Assembly (NCBI RefSeq): GCF_040802235.1
Contig: NC_133161.1
Coordinates: 11,859,001-11,923,000 of the forward strand
Length of the DNA stretch: 64,000 bases
Direction: 5' to 3'
Source of the DNA: Manis javanica
Taxonomy: Eukaryota > Chordata > Mammalia > Pholidota > Manidae
The notes beneath the pieces were generated by a model. The model ran no database searches. It was not told the DNA's origin and saw only the letters and a program-made list of their open reading frames with translations. How positions within the stretch are numbered: the first letter of the stretch is position 1; every line of letters starts with the position of its first letter. The position numbers and the translations under genes were made by a program. Positions 54,599 through 64,000 of this stretch are shown here, piece by piece.

Positions 54599-55315
54599 AG
54601 TGTTGAGGGACGTTGCGTATTTTCCTCCATCCTTGTCCCCACCCCGACAAAGAAATGAAGGGCAGAGACAGAATACTGAAGCAGAGTGAAAGTTTTATTT
54701 AAAGTTACTTAAAGAGAGAAAAAGTACAGGCTACCTCAGCAAGAAGAGGCACCCTGAAAGTTTGGAGAGAAAAAGTTTAAGATTACAAGGTTACTTGTTC
54801 ACCATGTAAGAATTTGTTTGTTATGCTTCAGAAGACTGGAGACTGTTCAGATATAGGCTTGGGGTTGATTAATGACTGTGCATTGTGTCCCCTGTACAGA
54901 ATTTTATTTTTGTTAACAACCATTTGATCAATAAACATGAGAGATGCCCTCTCAAAAAAAAAAAAGATTACAAGGTTACACACTTAGAAAGTGCAGACGG
55001 CCTCACAGAGAGGAGTGCACCAAAAGGTTGGGAGTTCCCCTTTTTAAGGATTCATTAGGAATGTGACTAAGGGCTGGGGGTGCAGACTTGTTAAGTGGTC
55101 TTTGATTACTTAGAATTAACTTAACCCAAGGAACTTCCTACTCTGATTTCTCCCTGGGATACCAGCATCTTGCTCTGGGAGCAGATCAAACAGGCTACCT
55201 GCCCAGCCCCCAATGTGAGCTGAGTGATTGTCTGTTTGCTACAGAGTAAATTAAGAATCTTACATTTTTAACTTCCTGGGTGTTAAAATACAATCTTTAA
55301 GATGGAATCCTTTCG
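54599..55315 (-). mobile_element. Related LTR (LTR3) with different R-U5, truncated in U3 by an L1
   Basis: On the minus strand, the U3 from 55315 to about 55080 aligns with LTR1 and LTR2 (AACACCCAGGAAGTTA, GGGGGCTGGGCAGG, TATCCCAGGGAGAAATC, GACCACTTAACAAGTC). Downstream the sequence differs: it has its own AATAAAACTTTCAC signal near 54695 and a tail ending ACGTCCCTCAACA at 54599. A 169-bp retroposon sits inside it (54795-54963). The 5' end of U3 is missing at the L1 junction. Confidence 0.8.
54795..54963 (+). mobile_element. Short poly(A) retroposon with 16-bp target duplication
   Basis: Perfect duplications AAGATTACAAGGTTAC lie at 54779-54794 and 54964-54979. The insert ends GATCAATAAACATGAGAGAT, then GCCCTCTC and an A-run. 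A polyadenylation signal about 20 nt before the tail points to a Pol II transcript copied by L1 machinery (target TTT/AAG). There is no tRNA-like head or clear box A/B. It could be a 5'-truncated copy of a longer element, or a short non-autonomous family. Confidence 0.85.
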
Positions 55316-55918
55316 AAAGATGGTGGCGTGGGAGGAGAGACAAAGGCTTCCTCCTAAAACTGGATAGAATTAGAAAATATAGTTGGCACAACTAATCCTG
55401 AGAGAGCAACAGGAAAGAGGATGCACCAGACTGTGTACACCTGGAGAAAAGAGCAGACCTCACGGAACAGGGTAATGTACCAAAGCTGTGGCCAGGCTGG
55501 ACCCAAGCCCTTCCCCGAACCCAGCTCAACAGTGGGAGGAAGAGAAATGGAGCAGGGAGGGAGTGGAAGGCCTGGGACTGCTGAATACCTAGCTCTGGAG
55601 ATCTGCTCTGGGAGCACAAACCTACATTTCATGGTGCTTTCGTGATACTTGCATGACTACTGGGTTGGAAAGCTAATACAGGCAGAATTCCTGGAGAGAC
55701 TGAGATTCCAGCCACTTGTGGAAAGCAGGGATCCATACCTGGCTGCTCTGGGACAAAAGCTTATACCTGTGTGCTCGGCCCACTGGTTAGGGCAGTGGAG
55801 ACAGGCACAGCAGCCAGGAAGCGGGGAACAGCTCTTTCCTTCCCCCAGGCACCAATACCGCTAACCTGAGACTCCCGACTGCTTCAGGGACTGAGCAGCT
55901 CCAGAGTAGAGCTTCTGG

Positions 55919-55933
55919 ACACTAGAGGGCGCC
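55919..55933 (+). promoter_or_regulatory. CTCF-like motif upstream of L1-2 ORF1
   Basis: ACACTAGAGGGCGCC matches CCASYAGRKGGCRSY at 14 of 15 positions, 10 bp before the ORF1 ATG. Confidence 0.4.
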
Positions 55934-55943
55934 ATATACAAAT

Positions 55944-56790
55944 ATGAAACACAAAAGGAACCTGGTCCAGAGTAAAATTAATATAACTCCAGAGAAAGAT
56001 TTAAATGACATGGACCTTACTACTCTTCCTGAAAGGGGGTTCAAAATAAAAATCGTCAACATGCTAATGGAGGTACAGAAAGATAACCAAGAACTCAGGA
56101 ATGAATTCAGGTCAGAGATCCAATCACTGAAGAGCACAGTGGAGGGTATTAAAAGCAGGTTGGATACGGTGGAGAAGACAATAAATGAAATAGAAACTAG
56201 AGAAGAGGAATACAAAGAAGCTGAGGCACAGAGAGAAAAAAGGATCTCTAAAAATGAAAGAATATTGAGAGAACTGTGTGACCAATCCAAGCAGAACAAT
56301 ATGCGCATTATAGGGGTACCAGAAGAAGAAGAAGAGAGAGAAGGGGATAGAAAGTGTCTTTGAGGAGGTAGTTACTGAAAACTTCCCCAATTTGGGGAAG
56401 GAGATAGTCTCTCAGGCCATGGAGATCCACAGATCTCCCAACAGAAGGGACCCAAGGAAGACAACACCAAGACACATAGTAATTAAAATGGGAAAGATCA
56501 AGGATAAGGACAGACTATTAAAAGCAACCAAGAGAGAAATAAGATCACATACAAAGGAAAGCCCATCAGGCTAACATCAGACTTCTCAGCAGGAACCTTA
56601 CAGGCCAGAAGGAAGTGGCATGATGTATTTAATGCAATGAAGCAGAAGGGCCTGGAACCAAGATTACTTTACCAGGCAAGATTATCATTTAAATTTGAAG
56701 GAGGAATTAAACAATTTCCAGATAAGCAAAAGCTGAGAGAATTTACCTCCCACAAACCATCTCTACAGTCTATTTTGGAGGGATTGCTAT
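55944..56790 (+). pseudogene. L1-2 ORF1, frameshifted
   Basis: It is the homologue of L1-1 ORF1. The frame from the ATG at 55944 runs through the coiled coil (DTVEKTINEIETREEEYKEA) and into RELCDQSKQNNMRIIGVPEE, then shifts near 56345 in a GAAGAAGAAG run. The later part continues in other frames (GKEIVSQAMEIHRSPNRRDP), with another break near 56535, and ends near 56790. It cannot make a full RNA-binding protein. Confidence 0.9.
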
Positions 56791-57084
56791 AGATGGAAGT
56801 GTTCCTAAGGTTTAATAGCTATCACCAGAGGAAATAAAACCACAGTAAAGAAAGTAGAACAGCTAATTACTAAGCAAATGCAAAATTAAACTAACTATCC
56901 CCAAAGTCAATCAAGGGATAGACAAAGAATACATAATATGATACCTAATATATAAAGAATGGAGGAGGAAGAAAAAGGAGGAGAAAAAGAAAAGAACCTT
57001 TAGATTGTGTTTGTAACAGCATATTAAGTGAGTTAAGTTAGACTCTTAGATAGTAAAGAAATTAACCTTGAACCTTTGGTAACC

Positions 57085-59156
57085 ATGAATCTAAAGCCTG
57101 CAATGGCAATAAGTACATACGTATCAATAATTGCCCTAAATGGACTGAATGGACCAATCAAAAGACATAGAGTCACTGAATGGATAAAAAAACAACACCC
57201 ATCTATATGCTGCCTGCAAGAGACTCGCTTTAAACACAAAGACATACACAGACTAAAAGTGAAGAGATGGAAAAAGATCTTACATGCAACTAACAGAGAG
57301 AAAAAAGCAGGAGTTACAGTACTTGTATCAGACAAAATATACTTCAAAACACAGAAAGTAACAAGAGACAAAGAAGGACATTAAATAATGATAAAGGGTC
57401 AATCCAAAAAGAATATAACCATTATAAATCTATGCTCCCAAAACAGGAGCACCCACATATGTGAAACAAATACTAACAGAATTAAAAGGGGAAATAGAAT
57501 GCAATGCATTCATTCTAGGAGACTTCAACACTCTACTCACTCTGAAGGACAGATCAACCAGACAGAAGATAAGTAAGGAGACAGAGGCACTGAACAACAC
57601 ATTAGAACAGATGGACCTAACAGACATCTATAGAACTCTACACCCAAAAGCAACAGAATACACATTCTTCTCAAGTGCACATGGAACATTTTCAAGGATA
57701 GATACACTAGGCCACAAAAAGAGCCTCAGTAAATTCAAAAATATTGAAATTGTACCAACCAGATTCTCAGAGCACAAAGCTATGAAACTAGAAATAAATT
57801 ATGCAAAGAAAATGAAAAATTCCGCAAACACATGGAGGCTTCACAACATGCTCCTAAATAACCAATGGATCACTGACCAAATAAAAACAGAGATCAAGCA
57901 GTATATGGAGACAAATGACAACAATAATTCAACACCACAAAATCTGTGGGACACAGCCAAGGCTGTGCTAAGAGGAAAGTATATTGCAATACAGACCTAC
58001 CTCAAGAAAGAAGAACAATCCCATATCAGCACTCTAAACTCACAATTAATGAAACTAGAAAAAGAACAGCAAATGATGCCCAAAGTCAGCAAAAGGAGGG
58101 ACATAATAAAGATTAGAACAGAAATAAATAAAATCAAGAAGAATAAAACAATAGAAAGAATCAATGAAAGCAAGAGCTGGTTCTTTGAGAAAATAAACAA
58201 AATAGATAAATCCCTAGCCAGACTTATCAAGAAAAAAAGAGAGTCTACACACATAAACAGAATCAGAAATGAGAAAGGAAAAATTACTACGGACACCACA
58301 GAAATACAAAGAATTATTAGAGAGAATACTATGAAAAATTATATGCTAACAAACTGGATAACCTGGAAGAAATGGGCAACTTTCTAGAAAAATACAACCT
58401 TCCAAGGCTGAACAAGGAAGAAACAGAAGATCTGAACAGACCAATTACCAGCAATGAAATTGAACTGGTAATCAAAAAACTACCTAAGAACAAAACTCCT
58501 GGACCAGATGGCTTCACTGCTGAATTTTATCAAACATTTAGTGAAGACCTAATACCCATTCTCCTTAAAGTTTTCCAAAAAATAGAAGAGAAGGGAATAC
58601 TTCCAAACTCATCCTATGAGGCCAGCATCACTCTAATACCAAAACCAGGAAAAGACACCACAGAAAAAGAAAATTACAGACCAATATACCTGATGAACAT
58701 AGATGCAAAAATACTCAACAAAATCTTAGCAAACCGAATTCAAAAATACATCAAAAGATCATCCATCATGATCAAGTTGGATTTATGCCAGGAATGCAAG
58801 GATGGTACAACATTCGAAAATCCATCAACATCATCCACCACATCAACAAAAAGAAAGACAAAAACACATAATCATCTCCATAGATGCTGAAAAAGCATTT
58901 GACAAAATTCAACATCCATTCATGATAAAAACTATCAACAAAATGGATATAGAGGGCAAGTACCTCAACATAATAAAGGCCATATATGACAAACCCACAG
59001 CTAACATTATACTTAACAGAGAGAAACTGAAACCTATTCCTTTAAGATCAGAAACAAGACAAGGATGCCCACTCTCCCCACTTCTATTCAACATAGTACT
59101 GGAGGTCCTAGCAATGGCAATCAGACAACCCAAAGAAATAAAAGGCATCCAGATTG
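57085..59156 (+). pseudogene. L1-2 ORF2, first part (endonuclease and start of reverse transcriptase)
   Basis: The endonuclease begins at [15 protein letters not shown] (57085) and shows QETRFKHKD and ILGDFNTLLTLKDRS. After a frame change the 308-codon frame 57461-58387 carries the endonuclease end and the linker; the next frame (58372-58890) begins the reverse transcriptase ([16 protein letters not shown]). [20 protein letters not shown] follows, and the sequence stops at GIQI where the inverted L1 lies. Several frameshifts make it inactive. Confidence 0.9.
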
Positions 59157-60137
59157 TTGTGATGTTAGACTATTCATTTGGGATTGTTCTTCCTTCTTCA
59201 GGTGTGCCTGGCTCGCTATATACTTTCCTCTTAAGACTGCTTTCGCTGCATCCCACAGAAGTTGGGGCTTTGTGTTGTTGTCATTTGTTTCTATATATTC
59301 CTTGATCTCTATTTTGATTTGTTCGTTGATCCATTGATTATTTAGAAGCATGTTGTTAAGTCTCCATGTGTTTGTGAGCCTTTTTGTTTTCTTTGTAGAA
59401 TTCATTTCTAGTTTTATACCTTTGTGGTCTGAAAAATTGGTTGGCAGAATTTCAATATTTTGGAATTTACTGAGGCTCTTTTTGTGAGCTAGTATGTGGT
59501 CTATTCTGGAGAATGTTCCATGTGCACTTGAGAAGAATGTATATTCTGTTGCTTTTGGATGTAGAGTTCTATAGATGTCTTTTAGGTCCATCTGTTCTAG
59601 TGTGTTGTTCAATGCCTGTGTGTCCTTACTTATTTTCTGCCCGGTGGATCTATCCTTTGGGGTGAGTGGTGTGTTGAAGTCTCCTAAGATGAATGCATTG
59701 CAGTCTATTTCCCTCTTTAGTTCTGTTAGTATTTGTTTCACAAATGCTGGTGCTCCTGCGTTGGGTGCATATATATTTAGAATGGTTATATCCTCTTGTT
59801 GGACTGAGCCCTTTATCATTATGTAGTGTCCTTCTTTATCTCTTACTACTTTCTTTGTTTTGAAGTCTATTTTGTCTGATATTAGTACTGTAACCCGTGC
59901 TTTCTTCTCACTGTTGTTTGCCTGAAATATGTTTTTCCATCCCTTGACTTTTAGTCTGTGCTTGTCTTTGGGTTTGAGGTGAGTTTCTTGTAAGCAGCAT
60001 ATAGATGGGTCTTGCTTTTTTATCCATTCTATTACTCTGTGTCTTTTGATTGGTGCATTAAGTCCATTTACATTTAGAGTAACTATTGAGAGATATGTAC
60101 TTATTGCCATTGCAGGCTTTAGATTCGTGGTTACCAA
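59157..60137 (-). CDS. L1-3 ORF2 N-terminus: open endonuclease domain, truncated
   Basis: From [18 protein letters not shown] (60137) the frame is open through the whole APE-type endonuclease. Catalytic and structural motifs are visible in order: [46 protein letters not shown] and [12 protein letters not shown]. The linker follows ([16 protein letters not shown]). L1 homology ends at the insertion boundary, and the frame reads a few residues of antisense L1-2 before a stop at 59121. The endonuclease nicks target DNA at TT/AAAA sites; no reverse transcriptase remains here. This is a repeat fragment, not a host gene. Confidence 0.8.
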
Positions 60138-60324
60138 AGGTTCAAGGTTAGCTTCTTTAGTATCTTACTGCCTAACTTAGCTCGCTTATTGAGCTGTTAT
60201 ATACACTGTCTGGAGATTCTTTTCTTCTCTCCCTTCTTATTCCTCCTCCTCCATTCTTCATATGTTATATGTTTTGTTCTGTGCTCTTTTTAGGAGTGCT
60301 CCCATCTAGAGCAGTCCCTGTAAG

Positions 60325-61196
60325 ATGCCCTGTAGAGGTGGTTTGTGGGAAGTAAATTCCCTCAGCTTTTGCATGTCTGGGAATTGTTTAATCCCGCCAT
60401 CATATTTAAATGATAGTTGTGCTGGATACAGTATCCTTGGTTCAAGGCCCTTCTGTTTCATTGCATTAAATATATCATGCCATTCTCTTCTGGCTCATAG
60501 GGTTTCTGTTGAGAAGTCTGATGTTAGCCTGATGGGTTTTCCTTTATAGGTGACCTTTTTCTCTCTAGCTGCCTTTAAAACTCTTTCCTTGTCCTTGATC
60601 CTTGCCATTTTAATTACTATGTGTCTTGGTGTTGTCCTCCTTGGATCCTTTCTGTTGGGGGTTCTGTGTATTTCCATGGTCTGTTCGATTATTTCCTCCC
60701 CCAGTTTGGGGAAGTTTTCAGCAATTATTTCTTCAAAGAGACTTTCTATCCCTTTTCCTCTTTCTTCTTCTTCTGGTACCCCTATAATACAAATATTATT
60801 CCTTTTGGATTGGTCACATAGTTCTCTTAGTGTTGTTTCGCTCCTGGAGATCCTTTTATCTCTCTCTATGTCAGCTTCTATACGTTCCTGTTCTCTGGCT
60901 TCTATTCCTTCAATGGCCTCTTGCATCTTATCCATTCTGCTTATAAATCCTTCCAGGGATTGTTTCACTTCTGTGATCTCCTTCCTGACATCTGTGATCT
61001 CCCTCTGGACTTCATCCCATTGCTCTTGCATTTTTCTCTGCATCTCATCCCATTGCTCTTGCATTTTTCTCTGCATCTCTGTCAGCATGTTCATGATTTT
61101 TATTTTGAATTCTTTTTCAGGAGGACTGGTTAGGTCTGTCTCCTTCTCAGGTGTTGTCTCTGTGATCTTTGTCTGCCTGTAGTTTTGCCTTTTCAT
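60325..61196 (-). pseudogene. L1-3 ORF1, one in-frame stop
   Basis: The start is at MKRQNYRQTKITETTPEKE (61196); an upstream in-frame ATG at 61286 would add 30 residues. The coiled coil contains an 11-residue tandem duplication (MQRKMQEQWDE twice), followed by VREITDVRKEITEVKQ-like heptads, the RRM-like part (ELCDQSKRNNICIIGVPEEE) and PRRTTPRHIVIKMARIKDKE. A TGA after STETL (60495-60497) truncates it before the end of the C-terminal domain; homology continues to about 60325. Protein would lack part of the nucleic-acid-binding domain. Confidence 0.88.
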
Positions 61197-61287
61197 GGTG
61201 ATAGAGATAGTTTGCAGAGCTGGTACGAGTGACAGCTGGAAGAGCTTTCCTTCTTGTTGGTTTGTGGCCTTCCTCTCCTGGGACAAT

Positions 61288-61302
61288 AGCGACCTCTAGT
61301 GG
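61288..61302 (-). promoter_or_regulatory. CTCF-like motif upstream of L1-3 ORF1
   Basis: CCACTAGAGGTCGCT on the minus strand matches CCASYAGRKGGCRSY at 14 of 15 positions, 92 bp before the ORF1 ATG. Confidence 0.35.
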
Positions 61303-61439
61303 CTTATGCTTGTCAGCTGTGCACAGACAGGGCTTCTGCTACCTGCCTGGTTGCTATAGAGTTTATCTCCGCTGTTGCTGTGGGCATGGCCTGGCTGGGG
61401 CTGCTCCTCCAAAATGATGGAGCCCCATTGGACGGGGAG

Positions 61440-61753
61440 CGGCCAGGAGGCTATTTATCTCCATAATGGGCCTCTGTGCTCCCTGTTGCCCAGGGGGTTA
61501 GAGTGCCCAGAGATCCCCAGATTCCTTGCCTCTGGGCTAAGGGTCCTGTCGTGCCCCTTTAAGACTTTCAAAAAGCACTCTCCAAACCAAAACAACAACA
61601 GCAACAACAAAAGAGGAAAGAAAAAAAAAAGGAAAAAAAGCGCGATTTTCTTTGCCCTCAGGCGCCGGTCTCAGGCACCCGCTCACCAATCTTGCTGCCT
61701 TGTTTCCCTAGTATTGGGGTCCCTGTCCCTTTAAGGCTTCCAAAAAGCACTTG
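61440..61753 (-). promoter_or_regulatory. L1-3 5' UTR, different type, with partly repeated unit
   Basis: On the minus strand GTGCTTTTTGGAAGCCTTAA at the 5' end recurs about 165 bp later as GTGCTTTTTGAAAGTCTTAA, each followed by a G-rich block with GGGAC or GGGGC. Between them lie an A/T-homopolymer and CAA-repeat stretch (61585-61640). It does not resemble the 5' UTR of L1-1 and L1-2. Confidence 0.7.
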
Positions 61754-63545
61754 AAAAGGCATCCAGATTGGCAAGGAAGAAGTTAAACTGTCCCTGTTTG
61801 CAGATGACATGATATTGTACATAAAAAACCCTAAAGAATCCACTCCAAAACTACTAGATCTAATATCTGAATTCAGCAAAGTTGCAATATACAAAATTAA
61901 TACACAGAAATCTGTGGCGTTCCTATACACTAACAATGAACTAGCAGAGAGAGAAATCAGGAAAATAATTCCATTCACAATTGCATTAAAAAGAATAAAA
62001 TACCTAGGAATAAACCTAACCAAAAAAGTGAAAAACCTAATACTCTGATAACTACAAGACACTCATGAGAGAAATTAAAGAAGACACCAATAAATGGAAA
62101 CACATCCCATGCACATGGATAGGAAGAATTAATATTGTCAAAATGGCCATCCTGCCTAAAGCAATCTATAGATTCAATGCAATTCCTATCAAAATAACAA
62201 CAACATTCTTCAATGAACTAGAGAAAATCGTCCTAAAATTCATATGGAACTGCAAAAGACCTCAAATAGCCAAAGCAATACTGAGAAGGAAGAATAAAGC
62301 AGGGGGAATTACACTCCCCAACTTCAAGCTCTACTACAAAGCCTCAGTAATCAAGACAATTTGGTACTTGCACAAGAACAGACCCATAGACCAATGGAAC
62401 AGACTAGAGAGCCCTGATATAAACCCAACCATATATGGTCAATTAATACATGATAAAGGAGCCATGGACATACAGTGGGGAAATGACAGCCTCTTCAACA
62501 GCTGGTGTTGTGGCAAAACTGGACAGCTACATGCAAGAGAATGAAACTGGATTATTGTTTAACCCCATACACAAAAGTAAACTTGAAATGGATTAAAGAC
62601 TTGAAGGTAAGTCATGAAACCTTAAAACTCTTAGAAGACAACATAGGCAAACATCTCCTGAATATAATCATGAGCAACTTCTTCCTGAACTCATCTCCTA
62701 AAGAAAGGGAAACAAAAGCAAAAATGAACTCATGGGACTACATCAAACTAAAAAGTTATTGTATGGCAAAGGACATCATCAACAAAACAAAAAGGCATCC
62801 TACAGTATGGGAGAATATATTTGTAAATGATGTATCTGACAAGGGGTTAACACCCAAAATATATACAGAACTTACATGCCTGAACACCCAAAAAGCAAAT
62901 AACCTGATTAACAAATGGGCAGAGAATATGAAGAGACAGTTCTCCAAAGAAGAAATTCAGATGGCCAACAGACACATGAAAAGATGCTCCACATTACTAA
63001 TCATCAGGGAAATGCAAATTAAAGCCACAATGAGATATCATCTCACACCAGTAAGGATGGCCAGCATCAAAAAGACTAAAAACAACAAATGTTGGTGAGG
63101 ATGAGGAGAAAGGGGAACCTTCCTGCACTGCTGGTGGGAATGTAAGCTAGTTCAACCATGGTGGAAAGCAATATGGAGGTTCCTCAAAACACTAAAAATA
63201 GAAATACCATTTGATCCCAGAATCCCACTTCTTGGAATATACCCAAAGAATACAACTTCTCAGATTCAAAAAGACATATGCACCCCTATGTTCATCGCAG
63301 CATTTTTTCAAAAGTCAAGATATGGAAGCAACCTAAGTGTCCATCTATAGATGAATGGATAAAGAAGATGTGGTATATATATATATATAAATGGAATACT
63401 ATTCAGCCATAAGAAGGAAACAAATCCTACCATTTGCAACAACATAGATGGAACTGGAGGACATTATGCTCAGTGAAATAAGCCAGGCAGAGAAAGACAA
63501 ATGCCAAATGATTTCCCTCATTTGTGGAGTATAACAATGAAGCAA
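61754..63545 (+). pseudogene. L1-2 ORF2, second part (reverse transcriptase end and C-terminus)
   Basis: It resumes at [20 protein letters not shown], with the catalytic FADD intact, and continues through [55 protein letters not shown] and, after frame changes, the C-terminal part ([40 protein letters not shown], then [11 protein letters not shown] and EIPFDPRIPLLG). Stops near 62046, a shift near 62510 and stops after 63330 kill the frame. Confidence 0.9.
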
Positions 63546-63573
63546 AACTGAAGGAACAAAATGGCAGCAGACT

Positions 63574-63782
63574 ATATATATATATTACTTTGGGGTCTTT
63601 TTATTGGATTTTTTGGCCCTTTTCTCTTCCCACACTGCTCATATCTATTTTCCTGCCTAACAGAAGCAAGGGGTAAACTTCCAACCGAAATGGAAACGAT
63701 TAAATTTCACAACAGTGAAGACCCTGTCCTTCTCCCCCTCAACAATATCTTTGCAGCTACCTACTGTGTTGGTGACTTCCCG
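63574..63782. other. Unassigned segment between L1-2 and LTR4
   Basis: It starts with a short TA repeat and runs in mixed sequence to the LTR boundary. It is neither the expected L1 3' UTR nor the missing U3 end of LTR3. A 102-codon plus frame (63561-63869) starts at the L1 edge and runs into the LTR, so it is not a gene. Confidence 0.4.
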
Positions 63783-64000
63783 CTGATGCAGGGGTTCTTG
63801 TTCATGAAGCCGAAAAATGAGCTTCACAAACACTCAAGGTTGGAGAGCAAGGTGCAGGCTTTTATTTAGAGATAAAGTGAAAGGACGGAGCTCGTAGGAT
63901 TGGACAAGAGTCTGGGGTGGTGCATTGTCGAGGGGTTTTATAGGCAGTTGAGGGTTTTTTGAGAACATGAAAAAAGGCTTAGGGGTGTGGACTTGTTAAG
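63783..64000 (-). mobile_element. ERV1-type LTR (LTR4), cut by window end
   Basis: It starts TGATGCAGGGGTTCTTG and matches the U5-R end of LTR1 and LTR2 on the minus strand: the ACTCAAGG..TTGG block, a CTTTTATTTAGAG segment (polyadenylation region), GTGGTGCATTGTC and GGTTTTATAGGCAGTTGAGG (TATA). It continues beyond the window. Confidence 0.85.

Larger units (their letters stand above)
59157..61753 (-). mobile_element. Inverted L1 5' half (L1-3) inserted in L1-2, 17-bp target duplication
   Basis: The insert is bounded by AAAAGGCATCCAGATTG at 59140-59156 and 61754-61770; removing it restores the L1-2 reverse transcriptase (GIQI followed by [17 protein letters not shown]). The insert is the 5' end of another L1 on the minus strand: about 557 bp of 5' UTR, ORF1 and the first third of ORF2, with no 3' part or poly(A). 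The target AT/AAAA at the left edge suggests plus-strand priming, so the segment looks like the inverted half of a twin-priming event. Confidence 0.93.
55316..63573 (+). mobile_element. L1 retrotransposon (L1-2), split by an inverted L1 piece
   Basis: It begins with the same 5' UTR as L1-1 (AAAGATGGTGG at 55316) and contains a frameshifted ORF1, then ORF2 from about 57085. ORF2 is interrupted at 59157-61753 by a foreign inverted L1 segment and resumes to about 63540. Homology to the L1 3' UTR stops at 63573 (ATGGCAGCAGAC), without the G-rich part or A-tail, so the 3' end is truncated or displaced. No target duplication could be paired. Confidence 0.92.

Noticed and set aside
50260-55315. WEE2 exons expected upstream of SSBP1
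   Set aside because: No kinase-like exon with splice sites was recognised; the gene may lie beyond the window.
54599-64000. LTR3 and LTR4 as the two LTRs of one provirus
   Set aside because: They differ completely in R-U5, and the DNA between them is L1, with no retroviral reading frames.

Overview
This is nuclear DNA of a placental mammal. A complete spliced SSBP1 gene (mitochondrial single-strand DNA-binding protein), an intact single-exon bitter taste receptor gene (TAS2R4) and the wreck of a second receptor gene (TAS2R3) all lie on the minus strand. They occur in the SSBP1 - TAS2R3 - TAS2R4 order known from human 7q34, here read from high to low coordinates. TAS2R5, the next gene in human, is not recognisable. 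L1 copies with readable ORF1, many LTRs and ancient MIR/L2 relics are present. No carnivore-, ruminant-, pig-, horse-, primate- or rodent-type SINE is visible in 64 kb. With the L1 style this hints at a laurasiatherian with little SINE activity; a pangolin is my low-confidence guess.

Layout. 1-18400: intergenic, rich in LTRs (1-778; 982-1515; 3270-4070; an inverted LTR pair at 4563-5239; a solo LTR with target duplication at 6178-6670), old L1 3' ends, a pogo-like DNA transposon nested in an L1 (12310-12778) and MIR/L2 relics. 18494-19393: TAS2R4. 22264-27216: an L1 with perfect 14-bp target duplication, intact ORF1 and an internally deleted ORF2. 27650-28110: TAS2R3 pseudogene broken by a long TG microsatellite. 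28100-41340: intergenic with L1, MLT/MST, L2 and MIR relics. 41345 to about 50030: SSBP1, seven exons, CpG-rich promoter with ETS sites. 50250-55315: upstream intergenic DNA with further LTRs, one holding a 169-bp short retroposon. 55316-63573: a second L1, itself split by an inverted 2.6-kb L1 5' half (59157-61753) with 17-bp target duplications. 63783-64000: another LTR running off the window.

Function. SSBP1 is a housekeeping gene for mitochondrial DNA replication. The taste receptors are independent single-exon sensory genes. The rest is dominated by transposable elements. The most informative non-genic structures are the nested inverted L1, the LTR palindrome, the short retroposon and the microsatellite inside TAS2R3. 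Repeat family names come from recognising consensus features by eye, not from a database search.
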